Notes under the pieces: model-generated
Seen by the model: the letters and a program-made list of their open reading frames with translations, nothing else
The model's database searches: none
What the model was told of the DNA's origin: nothing
Part shown: in pieces, positions 20,082 to 20,686 of the stretch
How positions within the stretch are numbered: position 1 is the first letter of the stretch
How the letters are laid out: every line of letters starts with the position of its first letter
Source of the DNA: JBBSQE01 sp038258095
GTDB lineage: Bacteria > Actinomycetota > Thermoleophilia > Solirubrobacterales > 70-9
Direction of reading: 5' to 3'
Length of the DNA stretch: 20,686 bases
Assembly: GCA_038258095.1 (NCBI GenBank)
Contig: JBBSQE010000021.1
Span: 1-20,686 of the forward strand
Position numbers and translations under genes: made by a program

Positions 20082-20686
20082 TCCACGGCGTCTCATTCGC
20101 GGTCTTCGGCGGGCCCTTCGGCAACGCCATCGACTTCATCCTCCACCCCCAGCCCTCGCCGCTGAGTGGCGGCGACGTCGGTGGCCCCCAGGTCGTCTGG
20201 GACCTGACGAAGACGCATCTCGAGGTGACCTTCCTGGCACTCGCGCTCTCGCTTGCGGTGGCGCTCCCCGTGGGCATTTACCTCGGGCACAAGGGCACCG
20301 GCGAGCTTCTGGCTGTCGGCATCGGCAACGCCGGGCGCGCCGTTCCCGAGCTCGCCCTCATCGCCTTCATGGCGGCGGCGATCGGCGTCGGACTCCTCAA
20401 CCTCACCATCGCCCTGGCGATCCTCGGCATCCCACCGATCCTGACCAACACGTTCGTCGCATTGCGGCAGGTCGACAAGCCGTCGGTGGAGGCGGCGCGG
20501 GGGGTCGGGATGAGCGAGTTCGAGATCATCCGCAAGGTCGAGCTCCCGCTCGCGATCCCGACGATGATGGGAGGGGTGCGCACGGCGGCCATCAACATCG
20601 TCGCCACGGCGACAATCGCCCCCCTTGCCGGCGTCCTCACGCTCGGCGACCTGATCCTCTCCCGCAACGTCTACGGCGATGAGGGC
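20078..20686 (+). CDS. Second osmolyte ABC transporter permease (OpuCD/ProW-type), cut by window end
   Basis: The frame starts at TTG 20078, overlapping the previous stop by 4 nt (TTGA), and stays open for 203 codons to the window end. Spans lie at about 50-70, 78-105 and 107-128, and the coupling loop is EAARGVGMSEFEIIRKVELP (138-157), followed by IPTMMGGVRTAAINIV, as in OpuCB/OpuCD permeases. A hydrophilic 48-residue N-terminus with DFILHPQPSP precedes the first span. It would pair with the upstream permease as a heterodimer driven by the OpuCA-type ATPase. The lack of ATG or GTG makes the gene easy to miss. Perhaps 20-30 residues are missing at the C-terminus. Confidence 0.88.
   Translation, partial: MIHGVSFAVFGGPFGNAIDFILHPQPSPLSGGDVGGPQVVWDLTKTHLEVTFLALALSLAVALPVGIYLGHKGTGELLAVGIGNAGRAVPELALIAFMAAAIGVGLLNLTIALAILGIPPILTNTFVALRQVDKPSVEAARGVGMSEFEIIRKVELPLAIPTMMGGVRTAAINIVATATIAPLAGVLTLGDLILSRNVYGDEG

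Overview
This window is GC-rich throughout and reads as chromosome from an actinomycete-like bacterium, most probably a member of the Thermoleophilia/Solirubrobacterales. The reasons are base composition and codon use, many GTG/TTG starts, several genes that seem to be leaderless (a TAnnnT hexamer 7-9 nt before the start codon), an AbiEi-like/DUF559 fusion protein, a lineage-type small hypothetical protein, and a Streptomyces-like class I photolyase. No rRNA, tRNA, phage, transposase or CRISPR array is visible. The taxonomic call is inference.

Layout. 1-1146: two tandem 60-bp-period hairpin units, then the DUF559 gene. 1183-2349 (-): a thiolase. 2506-6205 (+): a run of a single-pass membrane protein, a small PAS protein, a metallo-beta-lactamase-fold hydrolase, a crotonase and an HD (RelA/SpoT-like) protein. 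6226-7140 (-): a LysR regulator, divergent from a LivJ-type lipoprotein gene (7341-8642, +). 8716-12326 (-): livH-livM-livG-livF, which converges on livJ; one strong hairpin terminator lies between them, so the transporter is complete but built from two facing units. 12511-12975 (+): a small protein of unknown function. 13076-14437 (+): DNA photolyase. 14448-16474 (+): a nucleoside phosphorylase and an MTA/SAH deaminase-type amidohydrolase, overlapping by 4 nt. 16475-16803: a gene-free stretch with a hairpin and a second pair of the 60-bp-period units. 16804-17997 (-): a secreted coiled-coil M23 peptidase. 18173-20686 (+): an OpuC/ProV-type osmolyte transporter, with an ATPase carrying CBS domains and two permeases; the second starts at TTG and runs off the window end.

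How the genes work together. The phosphorylase carries Asn where adenine-specific MTA phosphorylases have Asp. With the adjacent deaminase, this predicts salvage by methylthioadenosine to methylthioinosine to hypoxanthine plus methylthioribose-1-phosphate. The thiolase and crotonase point to acyl-CoA metabolism. Two transporter systems handle amino-acid-like and quaternary-amine-like solutes.

The most unusual content is a dispersed palindromic repeat family. Its units have 17-nt arms, a 21-nt variable loop and a 60-bp period. It occurs as two two-unit arrays about 16.5 kb apart, one of them abutting the DUF559 nuclease-like gene.
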